Part shown: piece by piece, positions 15,371 to 23,884 of the stretch
Position numbering within the stretch: position 1 is the stretch's first letter
Layout: each line of letters opens with the position of its first letter
Assembly: GCA_964352715.1 (NCBI GenBank)
Contig: CAYGSU010000050.1
Location: 1 to 30,773, forward strand
From: JAVKBW01 sp964352715
Lineage (GTDB): Bacteria > Pseudomonadota > Alphaproteobacteria > UBA8366 > Aestuariispiraceae
Direction of reading: 5' to 3'
Length of the DNA stretch: 30,773 nucleotides
Translations under genes and position numbers: made by a program
Notes under the pieces: generated by a model
What the model was told of the DNA's origin: nothing
Seen by the model: only the letters and a program-made list of their open reading frames with translations
Database searches by the model: none

Positions 15371-16258
15371 ATGCTGACCGACAGCCTATGGGCAACCATC
15401 ATCAAACGAACCGCCGTGATCATGGCGATGATTTTCGCCTTTCTGCCGATCTACTGGCTTATCGCTACGTCGTTCAAACCGTTCGAGGAATGGGCATCCT
15501 GGCCGCCGATCTGGCTGACTGAAAACCCGACGCTGCAAAACTACCGGATTGTGTTTTTCCCCGAAGCGGCGCGTGAATTCGCCGCCGATCAGCAGGGGTC
15601 GCTTGATTACAAGGTCTCGGGCAGCGCCTGGAAGGCGTTTCAGGATTCAGCTATCATCTCGACCTTCGCCACGCTGTTTTCCGTGGTGTTTGGAACCCTT
15701 GCCGCCTATTCGGTGGTGCGGTTCCGGACCGGCGGTGAAAACTATCCGTTCCAGTTTCTCACCGTTCGTATGGTGCCGCCGATTGCGGTCGTGGTGCCGA
15801 TGGTCGCCCTGTTTTCCATCCTCAAGCTTTCCGATACCTATTTCGGGATGATCCTAGCTTATACGGCGTTCACCCTGCCGTTTTCGCTTTGGATGATCCG
15901 ATCCTTCATCGAAGAAGTACCGGAAGAGCTGGAAGGGGCGGCCATGGTGCACGGGATGAGCCAGTTCCGCGCCTTCCTGACGGTGACCCTGCCGCTGGTG
16001 AAAGGCGGCATTCTGTCGACCGCGCTGTTCATCTTTATCCTCAACTGGTCGGAATTTCTGTTTGCGCTTGTTCTGACATCCGGCGATGTAACCACCGTGA
16101 CATTGCAGGTCGCAAATTATGTGTCGGCGTCCTCTGGCAAGCTTTATGGCGTACAGGCCGCAATGGGCACGGTTTCAACCCTGCCGGTCATTATCTTCGG
16201 TTACATTATTCAGAAGCACCTTGTGCGGGGTCTGACGTTCGGGGCGGTAAAACGATGA
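15371..16258 (+). CDS. ABC importer permease 2 (MalG/UgpE type)
   Basis: This 295-residue membrane protein has about six hydrophobic segments and the EAA loop EGAAMVHGMSQF followed by VTLPLVKGG, characteristic of MalG-type permeases. A longer in-frame start at 15308 would overlap the previous gene by 50 bases; the ATG at 15371 has GGGAG and AGGA just upstream and gives a normal length. Its stop overlaps the next start (ATGA), so translation is probably coupled. Confidence 0.9.
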   Translation: MLTDSLWATIIKRTAVIMAMIFAFLPIYWLIATSFKPFEEWASWPPIWLTENPTLQNYRIVFFPEAAREFAADQQGSLDYKVSGSAWKAFQDSAIISTFATLFSVVFGTLAAYSVVRFRTGGENYPFQFLTVRMVPPIAVVVPMVALFSILKLSDTYFGMILAYTAFTLPFSLWMIRSFIEEVPEELEGAAMVHGMSQFRAFLTVTLPLVKGGILSTALFIFILNWSEFLFALVLTSGDVTTVTLQVANYVSASSGKLYGVQAAMGTVSTLPVIIFGYIIQKHLVRGLTFGAVKR

Positions 16259-17382
16259 CGGATGGCGATCAGACACCGCGTCTGGAACTTCGGGACGTGC
16301 GGAAAAGCTTCGACGATGTTGAAGCCGTGAAGGGCAGCAATCTTGCCGTCAACCGGGGTGAATTCCTGTCGCTGCTTGGCCCGTCCGGCTGCGGCAAGTC
16401 GACGACATTGTCGATGGTTGCCGGGTTTCTGACACCCGACAGCGGCGAAATCCGTGTCGACGACACGGTTGTGAACAATATACCACCGCAAAAACGCCGG
16501 ATCGGACTGGTGTTTCAGGATTACGCGATCTTCAGCCGGTTGAGCGTTCGCCAGAACCTGTCCTTCGGGCTGGAGGCGCAGAAGGTCAACCGGGCTGAAA
16601 GAGATCGCCGCATCGAGGATATTTCAGCAAAACTTGATCTGCAGCAGATGTGGTCCCGGCGCGGCGGCAGCCTGAACATGAGCGAAATGCAGCGCGTTGC
16701 GATCGCCCGCGTTCTGGTTACGCAACCGGAATTGCTGTTGCTGGACGAACCCATGTCAAATCTCGATGCTTCGTTGCGCGCCTCGCTGCGCGGCGAATTG
16801 AAACAGATACAGAAAGACCTCAATCAGACCGTCCTGTATGTAACGCATGATCAGGTGGAAGCGATGTCGATGTCAGACCGTATCGCCGTCATGCAGGGAG
16901 GATCGCTGCTTCAAACCGGGTCTCCGGAAGAGATATACAATCATCCGGTCAATCGATTCATTGCCGAGTTCATCGGTGATCCACCGATCAATATCGTCGA
17001 TTGCGATGTTTCCGTTTCGGCAGGAAAAATCGCGGTTAAGACGGCCGCACTCGAAGCGACGGAACTGGGCAGCGGCGACTGCGCGCCCGGTCATCAATTG
17101 CTGGGCATCCGGCCGCACGATGTCATTCTGTCGGCTGATTCAAAGCCGGGTCTTTCGCCATCCGTCGTCCGGTTTGTTGAAAATCTGGGGTCGGAGCACA
17201 TCCTGCATATCGACCACGGCGACGATGTTATTGCCGCCGTTGCGGAGCCGCATTTCGCAGGCGTGGGCGATACCGTCCACTATGCCTTCAACGCACACCG
17301 GGTGCATCTGATTGACCGGCGGTCCGACGATGTGATCGTGCTGGACCGGCCGTCTGAGCAGAAAAACAGGAGGTTCGCATGA
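16255..17382 (+). CDS. ABC importer ATPase A with degenerate signature motif
   Basis: This 375-residue MalK/UgpC-like ATPase has Walker A GPSGCGKST (42-50), Walker B LLLLDEP (ending Glu165), the H-loop YVTHDQVEAM, and a C-terminal regulatory OB-like domain. The ABC signature is abnormal: LSGGE is replaced by LNMSE at residues 140-144, although QRVAIAR follows normally. Paired with the second ATPase next door, this would leave one composite ATP site impaired, as in asymmetric heterodimeric transporters such as the glycerol-3-phosphate importers with two ATPases (GlpS/GlpT type). ATGA overlaps link it to both neighbours. Confidence 0.88.
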   Translation: MTDGDQTPRLELRDVRKSFDDVEAVKGSNLAVNRGEFLSLLGPSGCGKSTTLSMVAGFLTPDSGEIRVDDTVVNNIPPQKRRIGLVFQDYAIFSRLSVRQNLSFGLEAQKVNRAERDRRIEDISAKLDLQQMWSRRGGSLNMSEMQRVAIARVLVTQPELLLLDEPMSNLDASLRASLRGELKQIQKDLNQTVLYVTHDQVEAMSMSDRIAVMQGGSLLQTGSPEEIYNHPVNRFIAEFIGDPPINIVDCDVSVSAGKIAVKTAALEATELGSGDCAPGHQLLGIRPHDVILSADSKPGLSPSVVRFVENLGSEHILHIDHGDDVIAAVAEPHFAGVGDTVHYAFNAHRVHLIDRRSDDVIVLDRPSEQKNRRFA

Positions 17383-18470
17383 GCTGGCTTTCTGTCGAAA
17401 ACCTGCGCAAGACTTTCGAAGACGTAACGGCGCTGAACGACATTTCGTTCTCGATGAAGCAAGGTGAATTCTTCTGCGTTGTGGGCCCGACCAATGCCGG
17501 GAAATCGACCCTGCTGAAGATCATCGCCGGGCTGTATCGGCCCGATGGCGGCCGCGTGATGCTGAGCGATGTCGATGTGACCGCTTTGCAGCCAAAGGAT
17601 CGACAGGTGAGTCTGCTGTTCCAGAATATTGCGCTGTTTCCGACCCTGACCGGGTTCGACAATATTGCCTTTCCTCTCCGAACGGCGGGTTTGGGCGATG
17701 CGGAAATCGCCGAGCGGGTCGAAAAAGTGGCGGAGATGCTGAAGGTTTCTCACATTCTGGGCCGGTATCCGCGAACGTTCTCAGGCGGCGAGCAGCAGCG
17801 TGTGGCGATCGGTCGGGCAATCGCTTACCGGTCGCATATTCTGATGCTGGACGAGCCGCTGACAAATCTTGACGCCCGTATCCGTATCGCCCTGCGGATC
17901 GAATTCAAGGCGCTGCATCGAGATACCGGGCAGTCGATGTTGTATGTGACGCATGATCAGGTCGAGGCCATGTCGCTGTCCGACCGGATTGCCGTTCTGC
18001 ATGAAGGCAAGTTTCAGCAGATCGGCACGCCGGACGAAATCTACCACAAGCCGGCCAACCGGTTTGTCGCGCAGTTCATGGGCCAGCCGCCGATGAATAT
18101 CCTGGATGGCGAGATTGTTGGGGCCGACGACAGTGTACGGGTTCATGGCGATGGCTTCGATGTGCCGCTAGGAAACATCGGCACGCTGAAATCGGCGTCA
18201 AGAATTCCGAAAACCGTATCGTTCGGCATTCGGCCGGAGACAATCGAGGCATCGCCTGAACAATCGGAACATACGGCGATACCCGGCAAGGTGGTCTGGA
18301 TCGAAAGGCTGGGCGCCAAACACGTTCTCGATGTTCAGTTGGGCAAGGCCTTGATCAAGGTCGTCGTTCGCCCCGATCATCCTGTACAATCAGAGGGACC
18401 GGCGTGGTTCGGCTTCACGCCCCGTCCCGAACACCTGCTCGATCGTGAGAGCGGCGTGTTCTTCTCATAA
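17379..18470 (+). CDS. ABC importer ATPase B
   Basis: This 363-residue MalK/UgpC-like ATPase has Walker A GPTNAGKST (36-44), an intact signature FSGGEQQRVAIGRA (134-147), Walker B LMLDEP (Asp158, Glu159), H-loop YVTHDQVEAM, and a C-terminal TOBE domain (FGIRPETIEA). Its start overlaps the stop of ATPase A by four bases, so the two are made together and probably form a heterodimer. In such a pair, the Walker motifs of A work with this signature in the one competent site. A 29-base gap with a strong ribosome-binding site separates it from the next gene. Confidence 0.9.
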   Translation: MSWLSVENLRKTFEDVTALNDISFSMKQGEFFCVVGPTNAGKSTLLKIIAGLYRPDGGRVMLSDVDVTALQPKDRQVSLLFQNIALFPTLTGFDNIAFPLRTAGLGDAEIAERVEKVAEMLKVSHILGRYPRTFSGGEQQRVAIGRAIAYRSHILMLDEPLTNLDARIRIALRIEFKALHRDTGQSMLYVTHDQVEAMSLSDRIAVLHEGKFQQIGTPDEIYHKPANRFVAQFMGQPPMNILDGEIVGADDSVRVHGDGFDVPLGNIGTLKSASRIPKTVSFGIRPETIEASPEQSEHTAIPGKVVWIERLGAKHVLDVQLGKALIKVVVRPDHPVQSEGPAWFGFTPRPEHLLDRESGVFFS

Positions 18471-18499
18471 ACATAAGCCGAGAGATTAGGGAGGTAACC

Positions 18500-19660
18500 A
18501 TGTGTATTTGTCACGGTCCAGGCGGTATTAACGGTGCCCTGCCGGGTAAGTTTGCCTATTCACATTTTTCGGAAGGCCTCGATCTGGCCGAGACCCGCAA
18601 GCTCGAGGATATCGTGGCGATGTCGCCCGAAGACATGTCCCGGGCATCGCGGCTGGTCATGGGCACCTATAACGAACTCGTGCAAACGGCGGCCAGCCTG
18701 GAAGACCCCGCCTACCGGGAACTGATGACGGAATGCATTACGCGCCCGAAAGTCGGCTTCCTTGAAATGTACAAGACCGATGAAGATCGTCGGAAAATGT
18801 TCGATGAAATGGTCAAGCTGGGATTCTTCAACCCGGAAGACGATCCTGATCATGTCTGGCCAAGCGGACACATGAACCCGCAGACATATCTGACAGCGCC
18901 GTCCAGCCACAACGATTTCTACAATGCCCATCCCGGCGGTCTGGCGGTAACAGTGGCCTACAACATCCGCATGGCCGACGCCTATACCGAAAACTACCGC
19001 CAAATGTACGGCCTGCCGATCAACCGCGATCTGCCGGTGGCATCGTTGCTGGTGCATGAATATCCGAAAGTCTGGTTGTACCAGTGGCAGAAAGACGGGT
19101 CATGGCTGGAAGAGCCGCGAACTGTCTATGATGATACCTGGCATGCGCATTGTATCTATGTGACGGCGGAACTGATGTATCGTCGTTACGATTCACGGAT
19201 CGTGATGGCGATGGCGGCGGCGCATCAGATGTCGATGCTTGATGCGTCGATGGATGGCAGGGCTGTTGTGGCGAACTGGATCGGTCTCGACCGGGTCGCG
19301 CATTTCATCAAGGCGGCTGCCGTGATGGCGCAGGTTGATCCGGTCGATTACGGCCTGCTGGAACGCAAGGGCGGCGACATGGTTCTGGCGCCCCAGCCTG
19401 CTGAACAATGGGTAACGCATCTTGCGGACATGAACTGGCCGTATGCGATGGGTGGTGCTCAATTGTACACATGGCCGCTGTTGAAAACGGTCGCCGAAAA
19501 TGATCTGGGCATCAAGGGTGATGACTTGTCAGGCCGGCCGTTCAACCAGTTGAAGAACTACGTCTGGTCGCAGCTTGGGCAGATCACGCTGTACGAAATC
19601 CTGATCCGTGAAGGTCAGGATGCCGCCCGGAAGACCATCAACCGTCTTGTTGCAGCCTGA
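18500..19660 (+). CDS. Unrecognised HD-like protein in the importer operon
   Basis: I cannot name this 386-residue soluble protein. Its middle resembles an HD metal-dependent phosphohydrolase core: His144 in NAHPGGLAVTVAY, His186-Glu187 in LLVHEYPKVW at the place of the usual HD, His215/His217 in WHAHC, and His242 in AAAHQ. The HD doublet thus reads HE. The N-terminus MCICHGPGGING has two cysteines and a histidine close together. No signal peptide or membrane segment is seen. It has a strong AGGGAGGTAACC site before the ATG and lies between the importer ATPases and malic enzyme, so it probably acts on the imported compound or a derivative. The HD assignment is from motif spacing only. Confidence 0.7.
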   Translation: MCICHGPGGINGALPGKFAYSHFSEGLDLAETRKLEDIVAMSPEDMSRASRLVMGTYNELVQTAASLEDPAYRELMTECITRPKVGFLEMYKTDEDRRKMFDEMVKLGFFNPEDDPDHVWPSGHMNPQTYLTAPSSHNDFYNAHPGGLAVTVAYNIRMADAYTENYRQMYGLPINRDLPVASLLVHEYPKVWLYQWQKDGSWLEEPRTVYDDTWHAHCIYVTAELMYRRYDSRIVMAMAAAHQMSMLDASMDGRAVVANWIGLDRVAHFIKAAAVMAQVDPVDYGLLERKGGDMVLAPQPAEQWVTHLADMNWPYAMGGAQLYTWPLLKTVAENDLGIKGDDLSGRPFNQLKNYVWSQLGQITLYEILIREGQDAARKTINRLVAA

Positions 19661-19678
19661 GCCGGAAGACGCGGCCGC

Positions 19679-20759
19679 ATGACATCAGGAAAATCCCTCC
19701 CGGAACGGGCGCTGGCGTTCGGTCGGGACGTTTACTATGGCCACGGCAAGATCGAGATCCTCCCCAAGGTTCTTGTCCGGGGCATGGATGATCTTGCGGC
19801 CGCGTATACGCCGGGCGTTGGCCATGTCGTCCGGCATTTGCTGGAACATCCCGAAGACCTGTCCCGCCAATCGTCGAAAGACAATCTTGTCGCTATCGTG
19901 ACGGATGGAACCGCTGTTCTCGGGCTCGGCAATGCCGGTCCGCATGCGGCGGTTCCGGTCATGGAAGGCAAGGCGACCATGTTCAAGATGCTGGTCGGCA
20001 TTGATTGCATGCCGTTGTGCCTGAAAACAAAGGGTGAAGACGCCTTTGTCGATGCGGTCAACGCGCTTGAGCCGTCTTTCGGCGGGTTCAACCTGGAAGA
20101 TGTGGCGGCACCGTCCTGCTTCAACATCATGAAGCGGCTTGAGCAATCTCTTCCGGTGCCGGTCATTCACGACGACCAGTATGGAACCGCGACGGTGATA
20201 ACCGCGGCCCTGTCGAATGCCCTGCGTGTCGTCGGAAAAGCTGTCGGCGATGTCCGTGTTGTGGTCAACGGCATCGGTGCGGCGGGGGCGGCGACCATCG
20301 ATATGCTGGAAGGGCTGGGCATCGGAGACATCACGGCGGTAGATAAACAGGGCATTCTGCATCCGGATGAAACGCTGGCGCATCCGCACTGGCGTGACAT
20401 TGCCGAACGGACCAACAGGTTGAGGCTGCGGGGCGATCTGGCCGTGGCCATGAACGGTGCCGACGTCTTTATCGGTGTCAGTGTGGCGGGAATTGTTTCT
20501 CCGGCGATGGTGCAATCAATGGCCCGGGACCCGATTGTGTTCGGGCTTGCCAATCCTGAACCGGAAATCATGCCCGATGAAGCAATGGCGGCCGGCGCAG
20601 TGGTAACCGCCAGCGGGCGGTTCGACTTCCCGAACCACTGCAACAATGTGCTGGCCTTTCCCTCGCTGATGCGGGGGGCGCTGGATGTGAAGGCGAAACG
20701 GATAAGCCGGGAAATGTGTCTTGCCGCTGCACGGACGATCGCCGGCCTGGTTCCGGAAG
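19679..20759 (+). CDS. Malic enzyme (NAD(P)-type), 3' end lost in assembly gap
   Basis: The 360 residues before the gap are a short bacterial malic enzyme, which decarboxylates malate to pyruvate. Tyr43 (AYTPGVG), Lys98 (VMEGKA), Glu140-Asp141, Asp165-Asp166 (HDDQYGTA) and the Rossmann motif NGIGAAGAA (197-205) are present, with NPEPE near 292 and PNHCNN near 319, where most relatives have PNQxNN. The family is usually about 390-440 residues, so a few dozen remain hidden in the N run. It is the last visible gene of the LacI-controlled operon and would link C4 acids to pyruvate; related malolactic-type activity cannot be excluded. Confidence 0.85.
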
Positions 20760-20859
20760 NNNNNNNNNNNNNNNNNNNNNNNNNNNNNNNNNNNNNNNNN
20801 NNNNNNNNNNNNNNNNNNNNNNNNNNNNNNNNNNNNNNNNNNNNNNNNNNNNNNNNNNN
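20760..20859. other. Assembly gap of 100 N
   Basis: Exactly 100 N lie here, a conventional filler length, so the true distance is unknown. The gap swallows the 3' ends of two convergent genes, the malic enzyme and the HAD phosphatase, and any gene or terminator between them. Confidence 0.99.
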
Positions 20860-21494
20860 TTTTTCGCACCGGGGAAGCTCTCGGTCTTTGTGTAGGTCGA
20901 CAGGGTAACAAGGCAATTCATGCGGGCGCTGACCGCCGCCCTTAGACCGATGGCGCTGTCTTCGACCACAAGGCACTTCGAAGGATCAAGCCCAAGCGTA
21001 TCCTGCGCCAGAAGATAGACGGCGGGGTCAGGCTTTTTCGCTGAAACCATATCGCCGGCAAACACCGGCATGTGCGGCGCGCGTTCCGGGCCAAGCAACA
21101 CATCGACGATTGTCTGAACTGCTTTCTCGTTCGATGTTGAACAGACGGCAAGCTTGCAGCCTTCGGCGATGGCGGCATCCACCTTGTCGGCGACGCCCGG
21201 TCGCAGCGGCAACGCGCCGGATTCGATAAGCTTCATGAAAATCGCGGTCTTGCGCTTGTGCAGATCAAGGATCAGCGCATCACGCTTATCCTCCTCGACA
21301 GGCCAGCCCATTTCATCGAAATGAACGCGCATCCGCTCCTTGCCGCCGGCTGTGCCCAGCAGCACGCCGTAGCGGTCTTCGGACCATTCCGTGTCCAGCC
21401 CCATTTCTGAGAATGCCTGGTTGAACGCTACCCGGTGACCATCGCGCTCGGTATCCACCAGCACACCGTCGCAATCGAAAATCAATGCTTGCAC
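20860..21494 (-). CDS. HAD-superfamily phosphatase (CbbY-like), C-terminus in gap
   Basis: The visible 211 residues are a CbbY/beta-phosphoglucomutase-like HAD hydrolase: motif I DCDGVLVDTE (Asp7, Asp9), motif II CSTSN (Ser119), motif III KKPDP (Lys154) and motif IV VVEDS (Glu178, Asp179), with a helical cap between. Family members remove phosphate from sugar phosphates such as xylulose-1,5-bisphosphate or phosphoglycolate. It starts with GTG, with GGAGA seven bases upstream and only 11 bases after the aldolase stop, so it is the last gene of the operon that starts at 28464. The final 30-40 residues are missing. Confidence 0.85.
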
Positions 21495-21505
21495 TGATTG
21501 TCTCC

Positions 21506-22387
21506 TCAGCGCGCACTGACATCGATGCCGGAGGCTTTGCCTTTCGACCCGAACTGTCCGATGACATGATGGACGTCGGCCTTCATCGCTTCGTACTGGG
21601 CGTTGATATAGGGAATCGGCTCGTTGTTGTTCGGTTCCGCTTCCCGCAGCTTCGTAAAGCCTTCGATGAACTGCTTCTTGTGCATGGTCGAAATGTTGAC
21701 CTTCGCACAGCCGGAAGCGATGCAGCGGCTGAACTGTTCCTGCGTCAGGCCGGTACCGCCGTGCAGGGCGATGGGGATGTCAACCAACGAGGTAATTTTC
21801 TCGAGGCGGTCATAGGCGATCTTCGGTTCACCCTTGTAGAAACCGTGGGCGGTGCCGATGGCCGGGGCGAACGCGCCCAATTCAGGCATTTCCTTACAGA
21901 AGGCGATGCATTCGTCGACATTGGCAAGGATCGCTGCGTCTTCGGCGACGAACTTGTCGTCTTCTGTGCCGCCGATCGCGCCGATTTCCGCTTCCAGGCC
22001 GATACCCGCAGCGCGCGACAGGTCATAGGCTTCACGGGTCGCCTTGACGTTTTCTTCGAAGGGCAGGGCGGAACCGTCGAACATCACCGATGTCCAGCCG
22101 CCGTCGATGCAGGCTTTGATGACATCAAGGTCCTTGCAATGGTCAAGATGCAACGCAACCGGTGCATCCGAATTCGCGGCCAGCGAGTGAACCCAGGAGC
22201 CGACAATCGGCGCCCCCCACAGTTTAACAGTTTTCACTGACACCTGAACGATGATCGGCGCATCCAGTTCCCGGGCGCCGTCAACGATTGCGCGCGCGCT
22301 GTTGTAGTCGATCATATTGAACGCCGCGATGCCGTATTTTTCGGCCTGTGCCGTTTTCAGCATCGGTTTCATATAGGCTAATGGCAT
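21506..22387 (-). CDS. Class II (zinc) fructose-bisphosphate-type aldolase
   Basis: This 293-residue TIM-barrel enzyme has the class II aldolase residues: catalytic Asp82 and zinc ligand His83 in LDHC, LEAEIG (Glu134), His181 in GTAHGFYKG, His209 in LHGGTGL, and the phosphate-binding stretch VNIST near 230. Such enzymes split a ketose-1-phosphate into dihydroxyacetone phosphate and an aldehyde. It could act on fructose-, tagatose- or another ketose phosphate; its place in a catabolic operon beside a phosphatase and a transaldolase-like gene argues against a central glycolytic role. AGGGAA lies before the ATG. Confidence 0.87.
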   Translation of the reverse strand: MPLAYMKPMLKTAQAEKYGIAAFNMIDYNSARAIVDGARELDAPIIVQVSVKTVKLWGAPIVGSWVHSLAANSDAPVALHLDHCKDLDVIKACIDGGWTSVMFDGSALPFEENVKATREAYDLSRAAGIGLEAEIGAIGGTEDDKFVAEDAAILANVDECIAFCKEMPELGAFAPAIGTAHGFYKGEPKIAYDRLEKITSLVDIPIALHGGTGLTQEQFSRCIASGCAKVNISTMHKKQFIEGFTKLREAEPNNNEPIPYINAQYEAMKADVHHVIGQFGSKGKASGIDVSAR

Positions 22388-22445
22388 TGTCTGGTTTCCC
22401 TGTTCTCGATTATTCGTACGGCGATAACGCCCGTCATCACATATG

Positions 22446-23846
22446 TTAAATGTGGATCGCGCGGCCGTACGCTTCCAGCACGGATTCGTGCATCATTTCA
22501 CTCAGCGTCGGGTGCGGGAAGACCGTCTCGATCAGTTCTTCCTCTGTGGTTTCCAGGGTTCGCCCGACCACATAACCCTGTATCAGTTCGGTGACTTCCG
22601 CGCCGATCATATGCGCGCCCAGCAATTCGCCGCTTTCTGCATCGAAGATGGTCTTCACCATGCCTTCAGGCTCGCCAAGCGCAATGGCCTTTCCATTGCC
22701 AATAAACGGGAAATGACCGATTCTCAGCTTGTAACCCTTTTCCTTTGCTTTCTCTTCGGTCAGGCCGACGCTGGCGACCTGCGGATAACAGTAGGTACAG
22801 CCGGCTATGGCTTCCGGGCGAACCGGATGTACGTCACATTTGCCGGCGATAAGTTCAGCGACCATAACGCCTTCATGGCTCGCTTTGTGGGCCAGCCACG
22901 GTGCGCCGGCCAGATCGCCGATGGCGTATATCCCGTCAACACCTGTCCGGCAGTATTCATCCGTTACGACGTGGGTCTTTTCAACCTTGATGCCGAGTGT
23001 TTCCAGACCAAGACCTTCGGTATTCCCGACGATACCGACCGCGGAAATGACGGTGTCGAAAGTGTGCTTTTCAGTCTTGCCGCCGGATTCGATATGCGCG
23101 GTCACGCTGTTTTTGCCACGGTCGAGTTTCTTTACCGTGGCTTTCTCCATGATCGTCATGCCCTGCTTCGAAAACTGCTTTTTGGCAAAGGCGCTGATCT
23201 CGGCATCTTCAACCGGCAGGATGCGGTCCATCACCTCGACAACGGTCGTCTTCGCACCCAGCGTGTTGTAGAAGCTCGCGAATTCGACACCGATCGCACC
23301 TGAGCCGATGACCAGAAGGTCTTTCGGCATCCGGTTCGGCACCAGCGCATCCTTGTAGGTCCATACCAGATTGCTGTCGCTTTCCAGGCCGGGCAATTCG
23401 CGCGCCCGCGCGCCGGTCGCCAGTACGATGTTTTTGGCGGAAAGATCCTGCTCTCCGTCCTTCGTTTTGACCCGCACCTTGCCCTTGCCGGTCACCGTGG
23501 CTTCGCCGACGACCGTCTCGATCTTGTTCTTCTTCATCAGATGGGCGATGCCACCCGATAGCTGATTCGCGATGCCGCGCGACCGTTTCACCACGGCATC
23601 GAGATCATAGCCGAAGCCCTTGGTCGTCAGCCCGAAATCGCCGGCCCGTTGCATCAGGTGAAAGACCTCGGCCGATCGCAGCATCGCCTTGGTCGGAATG
23701 CAGCCCCAGTTCAGGCAGATACCGCCCATATGCGTGCGTTCGACGATGACTGTTTTCAGGCCCAGCTGAGCCGCCCGGATCGCCGCGACATAGCCGCCGG
23801 GTCCGGCGCCGATGACGATGAGGTCGAACGTATTGGTTTTCGTCAC
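22446..23846 (-). CDS. lpdA: Dihydrolipoamide dehydrogenase (E3)
   Basis: This 466-residue flavoprotein reoxidises the lipoyl group of E2 using NAD. It has the FAD-binding GAGPGGYVAA (13-22), the redox-active disulfide Cys44/Cys49 in GGICLNWGCIPTK, the NAD-binding GSGAIGVEFASFY, and the active-site His445 in HPTLSE. The reading frame extends upstream to 24053, but the GTG at 23846 has GAGAGG eight bases before it and starts right at the conserved N-terminus, so the extension is rejected. It lies 38 bases downstream of E2. Confidence 0.92.
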   Translation of the reverse strand: MTKTNTFDLIVIGAGPGGYVAAIRAAQLGLKTVIVERTHMGGICLNWGCIPTKAMLRSAEVFHLMQRAGDFGLTTKGFGYDLDAVVKRSRGIANQLSGGIAHLMKKNKIETVVGEATVTGKGKVRVKTKDGEQDLSAKNIVLATGARARELPGLESDSNLVWTYKDALVPNRMPKDLLVIGSGAIGVEFASFYNTLGAKTTVVEVMDRILPVEDAEISAFAKKQFSKQGMTIMEKATVKKLDRGKNSVTAHIESGGKTEKHTFDTVISAVGIVGNTEGLGLETLGIKVEKTHVVTDEYCRTGVDGIYAIGDLAGAPWLAHKASHEGVMVAELIAGKCDVHPVRPEAIAGCTYCYPQVASVGLTEEKAKEKGYKLRIGHFPFIGNGKAIALGEPEGMVKTIFDAESGELLGAHMIGAEVTELIQGYVVGRTLETTEEELIETVFPHPTLSEMMHESVLEAYGRAIHI

Positions 23847-23884
23847 TTGTAGGCCTCTCGCAACCGTTGTTGAAACGCCTGCCG

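Noticed and set aside
14065..15423. Long open frame of 452 codons on the minus strand
   Set aside because: It is antisense to the binding protein and first permease. Its composition (many D, R, Q, H) is typical of the complement of membrane-protein codons.
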